Shown: positions 62,501 through 64,000 of the stretch, in pieces | Position numbering within the stretch: the stretch's first letter is position 1 | How the letters are laid out: each line of letters opens with the position of its first letter | Origin: an uncultured Tenacibaculum sp. | GTDB taxonomy: Bacteria; Bacteroidota; Bacteroidia; Flavobacteriales; Flavobacteriaceae | Direction of reading: 5' to 3' | Length of the DNA stretch: 64,000 nucleotides | Assembly (NCBI GenBank): GCA_947497895.1 | Contig: CANMIL010000005.1 | Span: 62,001 to 126,000 of the forward strand | Notes under the pieces: model-generated | What the model saw: only the letters and a program-made list of their open reading frames with translations | Database searches by the model: none | What the model was told of the DNA's origin: nothing | Made by a program: the position numbers and the translations under genes

Positions 62501-64000
62501 AATTCATAAAGTTTCTCTGCTACCTTTTCAACAGGCATACTAAATCCACTGTTCGATTTTTTTCTATTAAAAATTCCTCTTTTGGTAGCAAATATGCGCT
62601 CGTGAAAACGATGTGATGAATTTATTTTTGGTAACATCAGAGGTAATAATTCTTTTGGGTTGTATAATCCCCATCCGTTTTCAGCAGTATAATCTGTTTT
62701 TTCTTGTAATAGATCTTTCAATATAAGCTCTTCGTCAGGAGTCGTTGCATATAAATCTTTATAATTCCGAGCCTCTTCCACTACTTTATCAAGAACTCTA
62801 TTTTGCTGATGCAACTGCTTTAACAAATCCAAAGCTGCCAATCGTTTATTTTTAACTTTTGAAGAAGCTAAAGAATGTATTGTTTTTAAAACTTTATGAT
62901 CTTCCTGTTTAATAAGGATTCCCAAAACTCCTTTACGTAAAACGGCACTTTTCTTTCTAAGAATATCTTCCAATACAGGTACATCATTATCTTCAATAGT
63001 GGCACTTTCTAACACTTTTGAAGAAGCTCTTTGTACCATGGAACTGCGATCTTCAATAAGCGTTAAAGCCATTTCTTTTTGAAAACTGGTAGGTACTTTA
63101 TTTACTTTATCATTTTGGTAACTGTATTGATAGAACTTTTTAAACACCAATCGGGCAAACTGTTCTCGTCCTTCCAAACCAAATTCAGCTACGTAAGGAA
63201 AAATCAATCTAAGATTTTCTTCGCTTTTTCCCGCACTACTTATCCAAGGATAGGTTACCGAGTTTTTGCTTATTTTAACTGAAATCCATTCAAAACCTTT
63301 ATTTGGTAGTATTTTCTCTTTCTCTGGTAACCTGGCATACAACTTCTGATAAAGTTTATGAGCTTCCTCAAAATTGTCAATGTGGGTTAGTTCACTCACC
63401 CAATACATATCCCATAACGATTCGGATTCACGAAGAGGTTTTACCAATTCATTATTCTGCTTGGATAAATGAGTTTGACTGGCAAAATACAACGCTATAT
63501 TTCTTTTCTCTTGCGTTCCTTTTTCAACAAGCTCTTGTAAAAAAGGGTAACATTTTTCTACATCATAAACACCTTGTGCCCAAAGTACCATATGCACTTG
63601 AACATTATTTCTTGAAAGAACTCCTTCTTTTATCGTACTAGGCTCTTTTAAATACTGAAGTCCGAAATTCAAAGCTGTTTTTATCGCCGATTTTCGTTCA
63701 CTTTCCCAATTCATTCCCGTCCAAACGTCTAAACTTCGTACAACAGAACTAAATCGCAATAAATCTTCCTCAATAATTACCTCAAGTAAATAAACTAAAG
63801 CTCCAGTACTTGTTTCATCCAGACATTCAAGAATAACCTGACGCAATCCTTCTTGACGCTGCGCTGCTAATAATAAATTCTTCACGGCCTCCCAAGCCTC
63901 TTTTTTATTCGATAGTAATAATCCTTTAATAATACTTCTTGAAACTGTTCCAACCTCAGCATCACCTTGTAAAATGTCTAATAAAGACTTCAATAAAGTA
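59560..64000 (-). CDS. DUF4132 domain protein with HEAT-like repeats (5' end outside window)
   Basis: At least 1477 residues; the apparent TTG start at 63993 is followed upstream by open frame to the window end, so the true start is probably beyond it. The N-terminal ~450 residues are helical HEAT-like repeats (VPVLEDILRKKSAVLRKGVL). The C-terminus has the DUF4132 (MolR-like) domain: PFKQIYRELYAPTPDEE, YAGHQVQPKKTLALLKGRGW and a final GRIFLPFVDEDPKTAEIVSK. WGR/DUF4132 proteins are of unknown function; their size and repeats suggest large scaffold or NAD-related proteins, but nothing here proves it. No neighbours that define a system are in the window. Confidence 0.88.
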   Translation of the reverse strand, partial: TLLKSLLDILQGDAEVGTVSRSIIKGLLLSNKKEAWEAVKNLLLAAQRQEGLRQVILECLDETSTGALVYLLEVIIEEDLLRFSSVVRSLDVWTGMNWESERKSAIKTALNFGLQYLKEPSTIKEGVLSRNNVQVHMVLWAQGVYDVEKCYPFLQELVEKGTQEKRNIALYFASQTHLSKQNNELVKPLRESESLWDMYWVSELTHIDNFEEAHKLYQKLYARLPEKEKILPNKGFEWISVKISKNSVTYPWISSAGKSEENLRLIFPYVAEFGLEGREQFARLVFKKFYQYSYQNDKVNKVPTSFQKEMALTLIEDRSSMVQRASSKVLESATIEDNDVPVLEDILRKKSAVLRKGVLGILIKQEDHKVLKTIHSLASSKVKNKRLAALDLLKQLHQQNRVLDKVVEEARNYKDLYATTPDEELILKDLLQEKTDYTAENGWGLYNPKELLPLMLPKINSSHRFHERIFATKRGIFNRKKSNSGFSMPVEKVAEKLYELDALIERNKDVEFEASNYRGGKETYLIGDTLFHSVSRRRGKNEEEYSDEEWFNLFPLADVWKNWFIESNLDGLDLQYLNFYAGYNKIHKKKNSKWLLELSGKYFTQVFVKHDYTDKPKFKYAYQMESILEALDVLYSFKDTSYWLEGAIAICNEYPEKELKKGVVIANNYGGTYTNYFTDLPFFSNYYNNIKANELSDEDLMRLYQLELWINNKIYKQQRPNLHRFCEYFNRLDIPDSDIMYYLVNADMLGQLTNPKKHNYNYTDWKSLSPKLVKSGHIEKIVSRVLEIELARGESDTDVSYLARSIKEIKGVGYLVKCIQALGKDKLETGYSYGSMSKKSMMSQLLSNTVPASDDTQEDFNEKIKAAKFTEKRLVEVAMYAPQWQKFVQAHLQWEGLESAIWWLHAHSSQYLTAQKETEIARYSSIPIEEFNQGAVDVDWFNAIYKDLGKFRWKLMYDAAKYISYGNGHTLAKLYADVILKEVKITEVTKRVKEKRNQNYLRVYGLVPLSKTVPKKDVLKRYNYLQQFLKESKQFGSQRQESEKLAVQIAMDNLARNAGYTDPIRLTWSMESLQAQELLSNARELVFDEVKIWLEVDGEGKSNILVTKKDKPLKSIPAKLRKDKEVLKLKDFNKKLTEQYRRTRKSLEQAMVNQDEFTLEEIIGLSNHPVVRPMLEKLVLKSRSNNLGIWKENALHDVDGEVFVANEEEVFYIAHCTDLYKSKKWTAWQRHFFQNEWKQPFKQIYRELYAPTPDEEKEGSVSKRYAGHQVQPKKTLALLKGRGWTVDYDNGLQKVIHKHHIIVELYSMADWFSPADVENPTLETIRFYHKKDYKPISFNEVPKHVFSEVMRDVDLVVSVAHAGGVDPEASLSTVALRKVIAEESAKLFKLNNVSFKERHVLIEGHHANYSLHLGSGVVHVQPGGYVSIIPVHSQHRGRIFLPFVDEDPKTAEIVSKMLLLAEDKKLKDPTILNQLVGTL

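Overview
The window looks like a chromosomal segment of a low-GC, probably marine member of the Flavobacteriaceae (Bacteroidota). The evidence is the AT-rich sequence, many -7 boxes of the Bacteroidota form TAnnTTTG, the near absence of Shine-Dalgarno sites, families typical of the phylum (DUF3667, DUF4349, DUF4132, M57 HEIGH proteases, S74-like 'GIGTT' fibre proteins, LytTR two-component pairs), and a bifunctional ThrA followed by ThrB and ThrC. I cannot name the genus. No rRNA, tRNA, CRISPR array, insertion sequence or integrase gene was seen.

Layout. 0-3.5 kb: an RprX/RprY-like two-component operon (minus) faces a secreted protein and an S41 protease (plus); the shared intergenic region carries phased TTAAG repeats. 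3.6-10 kb: small accessory genes (pirin, FCP-like phosphatase, DUF3995, serine hydrolase, GyrI-like, GNAT, alpha/beta hydrolase) and a BIME-like double hairpin. 10-10.4 kb: a 0.5-kb gap with a well-defined candidate small RNA and two further strong terminators. 10.4-12.6 kb: a Crp-like regulator and a CDGSH-glutamate-synthase fusion. 12.8-15.2 kb: a glycosidase-like lipoprotein and a sialate-esterase-like hydrolase. 15.4-19.5 kb: a LytTR two-component system in an operon with one of two paralogous membrane-anchored proteins. Both paralogs have identical direct-repeat sites at the same distance from the promoter, and a double-glycine-leader peptide gene lies just upstream. 19.6-21.7 kb: two paralogous M57 metalloprotease lipoproteins. 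21.9-26.2 kb: leuACDB (minus). 27.9-32.9 kb: the thr operon (plus), preceded by a Thr/Ile-rich leader peptide.

33.1-39.5 kb is the most unusual part. Five same-direction genes are each followed, 1-17 bp after the stop codon, by a ~55-bp hairpin repeat. The bases just inside each unit's two ends are complementary to each other (GTTGTACG...CGTACAAC; GTTAGCAAA...TTTGCTAAC; GTTGCCCATA...TATAGGCAAC). This is what the R'/R'' boxes of integron attC sites look like after circular cassettes have been inserted. I read it as an integron-like cassette array without an integrase in the window, headed by a TATATTTG promoter.

39.9-64 kb returns to ordinary accessory genes: an alpha/beta hydrolase, an SDR/AraC/membrane-protein operon, a PhoD-like phosphatase, a P-loop kinase, a large sortilin/BNR-propeller protein, a His-rich DUF4198 protein with a HupE-type membrane protein, a DUF3667 protein, a beta-lactamase-fold hydrolase, a 1-Cys peroxiredoxin, a glyoxalase-like lipoprotein, PhzF/Crp/AhpD-like genes, DUF4349, and a large DUF4132 protein cut by the window end.
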